Below the pieces are notes generated by a model, which saw nothing but the letters and a program-made list of their open reading frames with translations, was not told where the DNA came from and ran no database searches. Below are positions 8,130-16,346 of a stretch of 64,000 bases of DNA, one piece after another (position 1 is the first letter of the stretch; every line of letters starts with the position of its first letter). Position numbers and translations under genes: made by a program. Source of the stretch: a virus; the IMG/VR virus record IMGVR_UViG_3300006086_000145, positions 1 to 64,000 of that record; one strand, 5' to 3'.

Positions 8130-8765
8130 ATGAAACATGACTTCGATAAAGAGTGGTGTGAAAATATGGCAAGATTAGAAATAGATCATGACATAGCAGC
8201 AGGAGTTCCCAAGGTCGATGCTGAGCAAGAGTGGTCGGGTAGATGTAAAGAGTGTGGCATAACTTTTACTAAACAACGCAAAGATATGAAGAATATAATT
8301 GCAGGTCAGCTGCCCGGAGAATTACCATCATCTTGGGAGGCCGTCCCTTGCTGTTACATGGGGTCTAGTATATCCTCGTGTGCTATTCTGATGTACCCTA
8401 AAGTACGACATAGTATTCTAGCAACTGCTGTGGTTGCCGCAAGTAAAGTAGATTATGAAGATGCCGTTGACATTCCTAAAGCTGTGGATACTTCTCAGAA
8501 GTTTTACGATTGGTTACACTCGGATGCTATAGAAGTGCGACGCGGTATTGATGTTATTCCAATGCCAGAAGAAATTGATTGTACAAAAGAACCGTTCGAC
8601 GGCAAGCCTATTCTTCTTTATATAGAAGATGAAACATTAGGTACTGGTTGGATAGAATGTGTATGGCGATACACTGAAAGTACATCTTATTGGTTTGCTA
8701 CTGCAACAGGCCACTGTTTAAATCATTGTTTCAAACACTATTTACCTATAAATGCTAAGGAGTAG
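8130..8765 (+). CDS. Hypothetical protein with CxxC motif and DUF551-like C-terminus
   Basis: 211 residues from the ATG at 8130, two bases after the FmdB-like stop. CKECGITF suggests a half zinc ribbon. The C-terminal 55 residues (DGKPILLYIEDE ... WFATATG ... HYLPI) recall the DUF551 pattern 'dGxxVLvy ... W ... W.Pl' common in phages. Both assignments are tentative. Confidence 0.7.
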   Translation: MKHDFDKEWCENMARLEIDHDIAAGVPKVDAEQEWSGRCKECGITFTKQRKDMKNIIAGQLPGELPSSWEAVPCCYMGSSISSCAILMYPKVRHSILATAVVAASKVDYEDAVDIPKAVDTSQKFYDWLHSDAIEVRRGIDVIPMPEEIDCTKEPFDGKPILLYIEDETLGTGWIECVWRYTESTSYWFATATGHCLNHCFKHYLPINAKE

Positions 8766-8767
8766 TA

Positions 8768-9151
8768 ATGTTTCTAGCACTAACTATGGTTGCTGCAATG
8801 GCTGCACATCCTTATGCACATGTGTCTTCTCATACCACTACTACAACACATGTAGAATCACACACAGTATCACACGTAACGACAGAGGACGCAGTAACCC
8901 GTCCTGGCATGTCCGAAGAGGAATCTCAAGGCAAATCACCATCACCAGTATACACTTCCATTCATCCTAGAACCGTAGCACCTACCGAGGTGTCTTGTGA
9001 TAAAGTGCAAGACCCAGAACGCTGTCCAGATAATATGTTACCAGAAGCTGAACTTCACGAGGAGACTGATGACGTACATTCTCATCCAATAGTATGGTTC
9101 ATAGCCACGTTAGTTGTAATAGTTATATCAATCAAAATAGGAAAAGCATAA
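8768..9151 (+). CDS. Exported or membrane protein with C-terminal anchor
   Basis: 127 residues. A short hydrophobic start (MFLALTMVAAMAA) resembles a signal peptide. The middle is Thr/Ser/His/Pro-rich, with two cysteines nine residues apart (CDKVQDPERC), and the C-terminus is a clear membrane span (HPIVWFIATLVVIVISI). An AAGGAG site precedes the ATG. Its stop overlaps the next start (TAATG), placing it directly upstream of the capsid-like and AAA genes. The topology suggests an exposed periplasmic segment. Confidence 0.65.
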   Translation: MFLALTMVAAMAAHPYAHVSSHTTTTTHVESHTVSHVTTEDAVTRPGMSEEESQGKSPSPVYTSIHPRTVAPTEVSCDKVQDPERCPDNMLPEAELHEETDDVHSHPIVWFIATLVVIVISIKIGKA

Positions 9152-9804
9152 TGTTAAATATACAATCTAATCACATCATTCAAGTTTCAGAAGAATTAAA
9201 AAGTAGTCACATGCGCCACGTATTCACCAAAAGTGAAACGCCAATTGATTCCAGATCAGAACCATTTATTCTGGACGTTAAATACACGACTAACGAGGTA
9301 GAAGACGCCTATATTGATCTATCTTACCGTGTGGGTGCCCCATTAGAAAATCGTGTTATGTCAGAATCCTTCGAAGTAGCTGCGCATAAATTCACTACAA
9401 AAGTATTTGACTACAGCACCATTATTAAAATGTGTGACGCTGTAGAATTACCATCAACATTATTTCTAAATGCTTCTGTGTGGTCAGACTTCCTTACAAA
9501 TGATGCCCTGACAAGGGCGTTCGATCCTATAACAAAATATGAATATGTGTGTAATGGTATTCTAGGTAATCTTACCATAAATGGTAGAAATATAGAAGTA
9601 CGCACAGACGCATTTGAACACCCTAGCCACAAGTTTCAAAAACATCTAGCCGTACTGTTGGGCGCTAATGTTGGTGTTTACGAATCGACTATAGATGTAG
9701 TATTAGACGAACCAAACCAAACAGCTAAAATCACTCGTAAAGTTATTTGTAAAGCAGTACCTGAAAAAGTCGCTGTATTATCACTAGAAAATGGAGCAGT
9801 ATAA
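9151..9804 (+). CDS. Hypothetical protein, 217 aa, possible capsid-like fold; upstream partner of the AAA gene
   Basis: The start is the ATG at 9151 overlapping the upstream stop, with AGGAAAAG before it. The segment LFLNASVWSDFLTNDALTRAFDPITKYEYVCNG-ILGNLTINGRNIEVRTDAF has the 'w..l......dp.t..e...GilG.l.G..i..s...f' order of many tailed-phage major capsid proteins, although the protein is short for one. It abuts the BCS1-like ATPase gene with no gap, so it may be that enzyme's client or partner. It shares the order of elements with the protein at 4144-4911. Function not known. Confidence 0.7.
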   Translation: MLNIQSNHIIQVSEELKSSHMRHVFTKSETPIDSRSEPFILDVKYTTNEVEDAYIDLSYRVGAPLENRVMSESFEVAAHKFTTKVFDYSTIIKMCDAVELPSTLFLNASVWSDFLTNDALTRAFDPITKYEYVCNGILGNLTINGRNIEVRTDAFEHPSHKFQKHLAVLLGANVGVYESTIDVVLDEPNQTAKITRKVICKAVPEKVAVLSLENGAV

Positions 9805-11157
9805 ATGTTGATTGAGATTGGACATTGGTACTCAGAACTGTTAAAAACAAATCCAGTAATTGGTGGTATTATTTCAGTCTGGGCAATAACCGTAAGTACA
9901 CTTTTACTTCGATGGTTGCCTAAAATATTCTATGGGCTCATTGTGCGTAATCTAGTTGTATCTGTATCTATTTCAAATGCAACTGGCCATTATTGGCAAG
10001 AAATGCAGTACAGAGATTTTCTAATGTGGTTCAGCAGCACAAAATGGTTTAAGTTTTCTAAATCAGTTGCAATGCACTCAGGGTATTTTAGCAAGCGCAA
10101 CGACTTGAATCTAGTACGTGAAGGCAGAGCAGGTCTAGAGGAATCATTTTTAGATACAGTAACTGGACCAGGTTTAGGTACACACATATTCTTCGACAAA
10201 GGTAAGCTGTATTGGTTCGTATTAAAACGGTTGGAATCTTCTGGTGCTGAGAAACTAAAGGAAGAAATAATAATCTACACATTTGGACTTACAAATAAAA
10301 CTATCATTAAGCTGGGTGATAAGTTTGCATTGAAATTCGATACTAAAGCTAATCATGTTTTTAATTACATTAATAGTAGTTGGGAATTAACATCATCAGT
10401 ATTTCCACGAAGTTTAGAAACGGTTATAATGGATGATAGTGTTTTAAACAGTATTAAGAGTGAGATTGAGTTTGTAACCAACAACAGAAAGTGGTACATT
10501 GATCGAGGCTTCGCACCTAAATCCACAATCGTACTTTATGGTTCACCTGGAGGTGGTAAAACATCATTGATTCGCGCGCTTGCGAGTCATTACAATAGAA
10601 ACATTTACTCTCTCAATCTATCTACATTGAGTGATATTTCTCTGGCAAAAGCCATATCATCTATACCTAAAAATTCTTTTCTACTGATAGAGGATTTTGA
10701 AGGTACTTCTGCTGTACAATCCCGACAAGAGAAACAAGATACAAATGATGATGGTATGTACATCGTAGAGAAACCTAAGGAAGAAGGTTCTGAAATTCCT
10801 ATGTTTCAACCGCTAACTATAAGTGGTGTTCTAAATGCGTTCGATGGTATTATCCCTATAGATGGTGTTATTACGTTTATGACTACCAATCACTTAGAAC
10901 AAGTTGATGCTGCTGTATTAAGAAGTGGTCGAGTTGATTTGAAGTTAGAAATAACTGCACTGACCCCACCACTAATAAAACGCTATATAGCAGTTATGTA
11001 CCCAGAGATAGACTATTCCGTATACGCGAATTTAGAATTCTGTCCTATAATGGGCTGTGAATTACACAAGTTATTTTCTAGGAATAAATTCGATGGAAGA
11101 AAATTTATTAGCCAGCTTTCGTGTACACAAAAAGTGGCGCTGCATTCAGTGCAATAA
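9805..11157 (+). CDS. BCS1-type membrane AAA+ ATPase
   Basis: 450 residues. One membrane span lies near the N-terminus (about 18-36), followed by a BCS1-N-like region (about 40-200). The linker SSVFPRSLETVIMDD...WYIDRGFAPK matches the BCS1 consensus. The AAA module has Walker A GSPGGGKT (246-253), Walker B FLLIEDFEG (292-300), the LTISGVLNAFDG helix, sensor-1 MTTNH and the RSGRVD arginine finger. In mitochondria BCS1 forms a heptamer that moves folded Rieske protein across the inner membrane; bacterial relatives have mostly unknown roles. The family assignment is secure. Here it should act at the cytoplasmic membrane, perhaps on the product of the abutting gene at 9151. Confidence 0.95.
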   Translation: MLIEIGHWYSELLKTNPVIGGIISVWAITVSTLLLRWLPKIFYGLIVRNLVVSVSISNATGHYWQEMQYRDFLMWFSSTKWFKFSKSVAMHSGYFSKRNDLNLVREGRAGLEESFLDTVTGPGLGTHIFFDKGKLYWFVLKRLESSGAEKLKEEIIIYTFGLTNKTIIKLGDKFALKFDTKANHVFNYINSSWELTSSVFPRSLETVIMDDSVLNSIKSEIEFVTNNRKWYIDRGFAPKSTIVLYGSPGGGKTSLIRALASHYNRNIYSLNLSTLSDISLAKAISSIPKNSFLLIEDFEGTSAVQSRQEKQDTNDDGMYIVEKPKEEGSEIPMFQPLTISGVLNAFDGIIPIDGVITFMTTNHLEQVDAAVLRSGRVDLKLEITALTPPLIKRYIAVMYPEIDYSVYANLEFCPIMGCELHKLFSRNKFDGRKFISQLSCTQKVALHSVQ

Positions 11158-11323
11158 ATGGTTTTATCGTAATCCTACTTATGCTGCTATATGTACTTGG
11201 TATGGTGATTTAGGTAGACCACCTTTTACGCTTCCAAATAATAGATTACCTGCTTCTGAGCTTTATTTGCATGTAAATCGACCTATAATTGCAAAAGTAG
11301 TTTATTGCGAAAACTGTAAATAA
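11093..11323 (+). CDS. Small zinc-ribbon protein
   Basis: The ATG at 11093 has AGGAA upstream and lies within the end of the AAA gene, so the two are coupled. The 76 residues contain WRCIQCNKWF near the start and YCENC at the end, forming a two-knuckle zinc ribbon with a 44-residue insert. Role unknown. Confidence 0.65.
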   Translation: MEENLLASFRVHKKWRCIQCNKWFYRNPTYAAICTWYGDLGRPPFTLPNNRLPASELYLHVNRPIIAKVVYCENCK

Positions 11324-11343
11324 GTGTATATGAGAGAAATACT

Positions 11344-11781
11344 ATGATAAACGATCCAACATTAGAAAATAGTAGACCTGACGGATTTTACTATTCTAAT
11401 CCACTAACTCGTAAAGGTCCGTTCATTACGCGCAGTAAAGACAGTCGAGGCGTAGAATCTAATCAAGACCGATGTATACACTCTATTGTATATCCAAATG
11501 GTATTATACATTTAGTGTTAGATGACGAAAAAGAAAAAGCACTAAATGATCTGTGTAAACATTTTTATGTGCCTCAGGTATTAAAAGCGGATGAATTTGA
11601 AGTAGGTAAATTTTATTATCTTATTTCAAAGCAAACTGGAGAACAAACTATCGAGCAATGCAAGTTAAAAGGTAGTTGGAAATATTTCGGTCAAGAAATT
11701 TGGTCGTATGAAACACACTCACGATTCTATGTGCATGGTCCCGTTCCAATGTACCATGGCACAAGTTTGAAAGAGGAATGA
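11344..11781 (+). CDS. Hypothetical protein, 145 aa
   Basis: Soluble with no cysteine pairs. The second half (FEVGKFYYLISKQTGE ... EIWSYETHSRFYVHGPVPM) looks like a small beta domain. The stop overlaps the start of the next gene (ATGAGTATG). Not recognised. Confidence 0.7.
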   Translation: MINDPTLENSRPDGFYYSNPLTRKGPFITRSKDSRGVESNQDRCIHSIVYPNGIIHLVLDDEKEKALNDLCKHFYVPQVLKADEFEVGKFYYLISKQTGEQTIEQCKLKGSWKYFGQEIWSYETHSRFYVHGPVPMYHGTSLKEE

Positions 11782-12074
11782 GTATGTTCTCAAACTTTTT
11801 ATGGACTTTCATATTCATACTACTTTCACTATCTAGTATGGTGAATCTCCTCATCTGGTTAAAAGTAAAACGTGGACCCGTACGACTAGGTCCGGTTAGA
11901 GTGCGTATAGATTTCAGTGTGCTTAATGCCGGTGAGGTTGTGCAGCTGCCTCACATTGTAACAGATTTGAATAACAGGTACTTCGGTTTAATTGTACACA
12001 GAGTAGCGTGTCAAGATAAACTGTATCGGTACGTAACTATAGCCGTACCATTAGAATATTTGGAGAATGTATGA
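11778..12074 (+). CDS. Membrane-anchored hypothetical protein
   Basis: 98 residues with one N-terminal span (about 6-25) and then a small beta-rich domain (VRVRIDFSVLNAGEVVQLPHIV). It is the first of three consecutive overlapping membrane-anchored genes, joined by 4-base overlaps to the next. Confidence 0.7.
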   Translation: MSMFSNFLWTFIFILLSLSSMVNLLIWLKVKRGPVRLGPVRVRIDFSVLNAGEVVQLPHIVTDLNNRYFGLIVHRVACQDKLYRYVTIAVPLEYLENV

Positions 12075-12538
12075 TGTTGTGGGGAATTTTCGTAATCTTA
12101 TTATTGGCAGCTGTGATTATTGCAGCTATTTTCTATAACAAGAACTACAATAACCTTCTTGAAAAACACAATACTTTGCTGGATAGAATTAAAGTTGTAC
12201 GCAGTGAAATTAACTCTAGTACCAAGGAAAATGATACCGTAAATGTCAATGTGTTAAATATTATTTTGAGATTATTAGTATCGAATGAACATGACGACAA
12301 CCACTATAACATACATAACATGTTGTCACGTTTAAGCGATTCTAATGCTGGATATAATACGTTATCGGGACCTTGCGAGTTTGTTAATGATTGGACAGGC
12401 CCTGATGGTAAGAAGTATGAATGGAAACAGATCGTTGTTGTGAAAACTATTCTTAGGGATAAACACGGTAAATATTTTGCTCTATTAGAACGTACTGGCG
12501 CTTTAGTGCCTACTGTTAAACTTCGGAGAATAGCATAA
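12071..12538 (+). CDS. Membrane-anchored coiled-coil protein, paralogue of the next gene
   Basis: 155 residues: a membrane span (about 4-22), a helical stalk (residues 25-75) and a C-terminal beta domain ending KTILRDKHGKYFALLERTG...VKLRRIA. The next gene has the same architecture, with EFVFRDIYGNMFLQIEG...AKFFRAV at its end, so the pair look like diverged duplicates. It overlaps both neighbours by 1-4 bases. Confidence 0.7.
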   Translation: MMLWGIFVILLLAAVIIAAIFYNKNYNNLLEKHNTLLDRIKVVRSEINSSTKENDTVNVNVLNIILRLLVSNEHDDNHYNIHNMLSRLSDSNAGYNTLSGPCEFVNDWTGPDGKKYEWKQIVVVKTILRDKHGKYFALLERTGALVPTVKLRRIA

Positions 12539-13029
12539 TGACCCATTTAGATATGGTGAGTTTGGAATTAAAACTAAATTTGTTATTTGTGCTTGCAATG
12601 GCAACACTTGTAATTATTTGTGTTAATGGTATTATTCGCATCATAGAATCCATCCACACTATGCACATGGATAGAAAGAACGATAACATATCAAATCAAA
12701 TAGTAGAATTACAGGATGAAATCCTTTCAACTTATCAGTCTTCTGATTTAATTAATGCACATACCTTACATCATGCGTTCGGTAAATTGGCAAGAGGTGT
12801 GAAGCCAAACTTAAGTGTACTTAAGTTACATGATAATTATGCTTACACTGAATTGTGGAATAAAGAGTTACGATACACCGGCCCCTATCCACAGTATAGA
12901 GGTAAAATCTACAAGACTGAGTTTGTATTCCGCGACATATATGGTAATATGTTCCTACAAATAGAAGGTGAACTGTTGGAAGCAAAATTCTTTCGAGCAG
13001 TTGAGACAGAGAGTGTGCAAGAATGCTGA
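12538..13029 (+). CDS. Membrane-anchored coiled-coil protein, paralogue of the previous gene
   Basis: 163 residues with an N-terminal span (about 12-32), a helical stalk and a C-terminal beta domain like that of the gene before. Shared landmarks are a stalk ending in 'H..l..l', then a GP...K.Y/Y.. segment and the 'RD.yGn.f' hairpin. Function unknown; probably a membrane hetero-pair. Confidence 0.7.
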   Translation: MTHLDMVSLELKLNLLFVLAMATLVIICVNGIIRIIESIHTMHMDRKNDNISNQIVELQDEILSTYQSSDLINAHTLHHAFGKLARGVKPNLSVLKLHDNYAYTELWNKELRYTGPYPQYRGKIYKTEFVFRDIYGNMFLQIEGELLEAKFFRAVETESVQEC

Positions 13030-13343
13030 TACGAACTACTGTCAAAACAATTGAAATATTAGGTTGTCCTACAAAAGAAGAACTGCACATGTGGGCGTAT
13101 AACAGTGGTAACACAACTGAATTGCATGTTAAGCTGACATCTAATGGTACTATAAAAGGTGCTACAAACTTCCATACAACATCTGAACAGATTAGACGGT
13201 ACGTTGAAGCCTATCTGCTAAACAATAATCGTTTAACCAGATTGAAACACTTTCACATGTACGGTGTTAGGACTATAGAGGATATATACTCAACATCGAT
13301 GGAGATGTTCACAAAACACAATATACCTACAGCTACCGTATAG
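13023..13343 (+). CDS. Hypothetical protein, 106 aa, last gene of its run
   Basis: Soluble; overlaps the upstream gene by seven bases. A hairpin just after the stop marks the end of the run. Not recognised. Confidence 0.65.
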   Translation: MLIRTTVKTIEILGCPTKEELHMWAYNSGNTTELHVKLTSNGTIKGATNFHTTSEQIRRYVEAYLLNNNRLTRLKHFHMYGVRTIEDIYSTSMEMFTKHNIPTATV

Positions 13344-13351
13344 GAGAATAA

Positions 13352-13392
13352 ATATTTTTGGCTATATTCTTAGTGTAAGATAGCCAAAATAT
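13352..13392 (+). terminator. Hairpin at the end of the first + strand run
   Basis: TTTTGGCTAT (13356-13365) and ATAGCCAAAA (13380-13389) form a perfect ten-base stem with a 14-base loop. ATA/TAT pairs extend it past one bulged T. There is no T tract after it, so it may be a weak terminator or an mRNA-end stabiliser. Confidence 0.55.
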
Positions 13393-13503
13393 GTGTTAAA
13401 CAAAAACACGCTTTGAAAAACCTAGAACTATCCTGCTTATACTTCCAACAGCTACAAAATATCCTACCGATAGCAATTAAAAACCAATAATCTAATAATT
13501 CCA

Positions 13504-13531
13504 TTGACAGTAAAACTTCCTATTATGTAAT
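13504..13531 (+). promoter_or_regulatory. Sigma70-like promoter before the zinc-ribbon gene
   Basis: A perfect TTGACA (13504-13509) and TGTAAT (13526-13531, one mismatch to TATAAT) are 16 bases apart, in the 210-base gap between two gene runs and about 25 bases before the start at 13554. The rest of that gap shows only the upstream hairpin. Confidence 0.6.
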
Positions 13532-13553
13532 TGAATTTTAAGTAAGGTGATAT

Positions 13554-14288
13554 ATGTTAAATAAAATCAAACTGTGGTATGCTGACTATAAATGGAAGCA
13601 GCAACATGAAGATACGTTAAAGAAACAAGGCTGGGATACAAAATGCCATTCTTGTAATAAGTGGTACTTCACAGACAACGTTGGTAAGTATTTGGGTGAA
13701 GATGCTGACGGTTGTTTGCATTACAAATGCACGGCTTGTCAAACCAAATCCATGTATATGGTGACGATGCTACCTATATATGTAAGTGAGTCTACATTCG
13801 TAGAGCTTGACCGTCCTTACAAAGTATTTGATAAGGATGAATTTAGATACTACAGAATGAAAACTACTACAGGAGCTTATGAATACAGAACAATATTGAG
13901 AGACCTTTTACTAGCTATCGTTACACATAACGAATCAACTGATAAATATTTTATGAAATCATACGATGGTACAACGTATGATGATAAGAATCTTATGAAA
14001 GCTGAACCCAAGCCTGTAGATAGTATGTACCATGCCGAAGCAATATTAGCCAATCTTGTTAATCTGCAAAGAAAACAGATAGGTTCCATGTATAGAACTC
14101 CCACTTCTTCTATTCGATATACTTGGGAATTAATTTGTGCTAAATGTGGCACAGGTACTAAGTTGAATTCGGAAGATACTTTACCGATTGATGTGGTAAA
14201 TCTTGCAAACAATAAAGCGGCTTACTTAATGTTTGATTGTAAACATTGTGAATCTCGCTACAGTTTAGGATATACAAATCATGTTTGA
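13554..14288 (+). CDS. Zinc-ribbon protein, 244 aa
   Basis: Two separate cysteine sites are visible: CHSCNKWYF with KCTACQ near the N-terminus (residues about 31-58), and LICAKCG with FDCKHC near the C-terminus. Each is a CxxC...CxxC ribbon. The central part (residues 70-190) is mixed alpha/beta without recognised motifs. First gene after the sigma70-like promoter, with AAGGTG upstream of the ATG. Probably binds nucleic acid or a protein partner; function unknown. Confidence 0.75.
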   Translation: MLNKIKLWYADYKWKQQHEDTLKKQGWDTKCHSCNKWYFTDNVGKYLGEDADGCLHYKCTACQTKSMYMVTMLPIYVSESTFVELDRPYKVFDKDEFRYYRMKTTTGAYEYRTILRDLLLAIVTHNESTDKYFMKSYDGTTYDDKNLMKAEPKPVDSMYHAEAILANLVNLQRKQIGSMYRTPTSSIRYTWELICAKCGTGTKLNSEDTLPIDVVNLANNKAAYLMFDCKHCESRYSLGYTNHV

Positions 14289-14532
14289 TACAAACAATGC
14301 AAGAGTAGTTAGTGTATTTCCAAACGATAAGGGTGAATTGGAAGTAGTGTATCGTTACCCTTCTATGACAAGGTACGGTAATGGTATGCAAGTACCTGAC
14401 AAAGTCGAGAAACATATTTTTGGTGTTGTTGATGGTAAAATTGCGCGTACAAAAGTTATTACAGGTACACACATTCCTGCTAAGCAATTACAAGAAAGAA
14501 TTGAATTCCCATCTGAAGAACTGTTAGGGTAG
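14281..14532 (+). CDS. Small hypothetical protein, 83 aa
   Basis: Begins in the last codons of the preceding gene. Beta-rich (VVSVFPNDKGELEVVYRYPS) with a helical end. Not recognised. Confidence 0.65.
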   Translation: MFDTNNARVVSVFPNDKGELEVVYRYPSMTRYGNGMQVPDKVEKHIFGVVDGKIARTKVITGTHIPAKQLQERIEFPSEELLG

Positions 14533-14535
14533 ACT

Positions 14536-15066
14536 ATGAATAAACCACATGTAAAGAAGTTAGTCGAAGACGTTATTTTTAACATTAAATGGGTACTGCC
14601 GTTATTTTATCTTGCATTAGTTGTAGTGTTGGGTCAAACTGGTTATGTATTCTTGCTCGAAGTGTGGCGCATGGTTCTAAATGTACCAAGCACTGTAGAG
14701 CAGATGAAAATTGTAGCATTGGATTTTGCGGATACCGTGATGATCGCTAATCTTATCAAGATGATTATTACTGGTTCGTATAATTCGTTTATATGCAAAG
14801 ATCACGGACATGCTAATGAACGTATCAGTAGTGGTATGTTGAAGATAAAGATTATGACTTCAATCATTATCGTTAGTGGTATGGGTTTGTTAAGGGATTA
14901 CGTTACAGACTCCCTTGAGCCTGCAATCAGTACAAAACATTTAACCATATTCATTGTATTCCTAATAGGTGCAATTGCACTAAGTGTGATTGAATATTTG
15001 CACTTGTTGGGTGAACGCATTGAACATGATTTACACAAGGAAACTAAACATGATTCGCATGATTAA
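14536..15066 (+). CDS. YqhA / UPF0114-family inner-membrane protein
   Basis: 176 residues with three to four membrane spans. Conserved landmarks of the UPF0114 (YqhA) family are present in order: the WVLPLFYLALVVVL first span, DFADTVMIANLIKMIITGSYNSF, the LKIKIMTSIIIVSGMGLLRDYV span, and a final hydrophobic span ending in EYLH. The His- and Asp-rich tail is longer than in YqhA. The family's biochemical role is not firmly known. The next gene, a lipoprotein, starts inside its 3' end, so the two are co-translated and may form an envelope pair. Confidence 0.85.
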   Translation: MNKPHVKKLVEDVIFNIKWVLPLFYLALVVVLGQTGYVFLLEVWRMVLNVPSTVEQMKIVALDFADTVMIANLIKMIITGSYNSFICKDHGHANERISSGMLKIKIMTSIIIVSGMGLLRDYVTDSLEPAISTKHLTIFIVFLIGAIALSVIEYLHLLGERIEHDLHKETKHDSHD

Positions 15067-15505
15067 ATATTTGTTGCTATCTTTGCTGCTTGTAGGTTGT
15101 AGTGAACAGCATCACCAACATCACCACAAGGCGCATGTTGTAGAATCTAAGAAAGTTTTAGATGATGGTAGTTACATGTACTACTACATGTTTTATGAGT
15201 CAACTCGATATGATAGCGCAACGAGTGCACCTGTTGCGTACTATACCAACACTTCTCGTATTACCTCGTACAACAATATTTCACCAACACCCGTATCTAG
15301 TGGTAAAGTACCAGCAGATGTTGAAGAACAAGAACACTCTGAAACTGTATCCGAGATAGACTTTGAAACAGGTCAGATGACAGAACAACTAGAGTTGGAT
15401 TTTGAAAATGTCGATACCGCCTCAGGCACTTCTACAGAAGTTGATACAAGTGGTGGTAGTACGGATAGTGGTGATTCTGGCGATTCTGGCGGAGGTGGGG
15501 AATAA
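15050..15505 (+). CDS. Lipoprotein with acidic Ser/Gly-rich tail
   Basis: From the ATG at 15050 (AAGGAAAC upstream) the product has a lipoprotein signal ending LLLVGC, then a His-rich segment (HHQHHHKAH) and a long low-complexity acidic, Ser/Asp/Gly-rich end. The second in-frame ATG at 15059 is an alternative. It is nested in the 3' end of the YqhA-like gene. It should be lipid-anchored at the inner or outer membrane and natively disordered beyond that. The short His run suggests metal binding but this is speculative. Confidence 0.75.
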   Translation: MIRMIKYLLLSLLLVGCSEQHHQHHHKAHVVESKKVLDDGSYMYYYMFYESTRYDSATSAPVAYYTNTSRITSYNNISPTPVSSGKVPADVEEQEHSETVSEIDFETGQMTEQLELDFENVDTASGTSTEVDTSGGSTDSGDSGDSGGGGE

Positions 15506-15551
15506 AACTTTTATAAACCGTATTCAATTCAATTATTTATAGGTGTTTATT

Positions 15552-15893
15552 ATGAAAAAGTATTTATGTTTAGTTCTAGTTATTTTGTTGACAAGCAGCT
15601 GTGGTTATTCTTCACGTTCTAATGATTTAACTGGCCAAGTTAAGTTTGTAACTAATAAAACACCTATTATCTGTGATGACTTCTCTGAAGTATCCTTATC
15701 TTTAGGTGTTGTCCGCAACGGTGTAGGTTCGATGTCAACACAGGATATGGATATGGAAGTGCCTGCACAATTAGTGGATTCTATTGTAAAAGCAAAAGAT
15801 AATGGTAAGTTAGTTAAAGTTGTCTATGATACACGCAGATTCTCTTGGTGTCGTCCACAATACGTTGTACGCAAAGTAGAAATACTGGAGTAA
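15552..15893 (+). CDS. Small lipoprotein, 113 aa
   Basis: The ATG at 15552 is chosen because AGGTG is correctly spaced. The signal MKKYLCLVLVILLTSSC is a canonical lipobox. The mature part is about 95 residues of beta-rich sequence with two later cysteines that could pair. It is the second lipoprotein in a row; together with the YqhA-like protein it suggests an envelope-directed group. Function unknown. Confidence 0.75.
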   Translation: MKKYLCLVLVILLTSSCGYSSRSNDLTGQVKFVTNKTPIICDDFSEVSLSLGVVRNGVGSMSTQDMDMEVPAQLVDSIVKAKDNGKLVKVVYDTRRFSWCRPQYVVRKVEILE

Positions 15894-15898
15894 GTTGT

Positions 15899-16285
15899 AT
15901 GACCGACTACATAGAGTATCAATCGCCTAGTGCTTGGCAAGTAGAAATTGCAGAGTTTAATGAAGGTTTAAAACGCTTTCCAAAACGCGACTGTAGCGAT
16001 GATGTTGAAAACTTCGGATACGACTCCATATCAGATTTTATGCAACTACTTTCTGATATGGATAGAACAAATACTGCAATTCATTATTCACTCACATTAG
16101 ACAAGCATGTATTTACATTTCAAACGTATGATATCCAGTTTCTATCTAAATGTCTTGGCTACAATTCAATTCAACATTTATTGTCGATTGCTAAGGCTCT
16201 AGGTGTTTATAGATGTGTAGTGTTAAACGGTGGTCTTAGAACGTATCATACCTTAATGCTACATTTCGATAGGAAATATGAGTAA
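15899..16285 (+). CDS. Member of a three-copy phage-specific family (GY..l.DF...S)
   Basis: 128 residues from the ATG at 15899 (GGAG upstream). The core (NFGYDSISDFMQLLSDM ... KCLGYNSIQHLLSIAKALGV) aligns by eye with the C-terminal halves of the proteins at 18686-19372 and 19369-20040. All share 'GY...l.DF' about 45-60 residues before 'lGy/f......l......lgv'. Unlike those two it lacks the N-terminal domain. Function unknown. Confidence 0.7.
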   Translation: MTDYIEYQSPSAWQVEIAEFNEGLKRFPKRDCSDDVENFGYDSISDFMQLLSDMDRTNTAIHYSLTLDKHVFTFQTYDIQFLSKCLGYNSIQHLLSIAKALGVYRCVVLNGGLRTYHTLMLHFDRKYE

Positions 16286-16346
16286 TACTACCCATGTTAT
16301 TTTACCTTTGTTGTATGTCAACGCATTAGGAGTTCCTTATGATTAA
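16278..16346 (+). CDS. Possible 22-residue peptide linking two genes
   Basis: An ATG at 16278, just after AGGAAA and overlapping the upstream stop, opens a 22-codon frame whose stop overlaps the next start (ATGATTAA). The placement fits translational coupling, but the peptide has no recognised feature and could be incidental. Confidence 0.35.
   Translation: MSNTTHVILPLLYVNALGVPYD

Noticed and set aside
8752-8970. A 72-codon frame overlapping the exported protein gene
   Set aside because: It lies in another frame over 8768-9151, which has the ribosome site, signal-like start and membrane anchor; composition is unlike real proteins here.
13440-13500. A third copy of the structured RNA
   Set aside because: Only scattered similarity (TATACTTCC, CAACAGCTAC) without the ordered blocks or strong stems.
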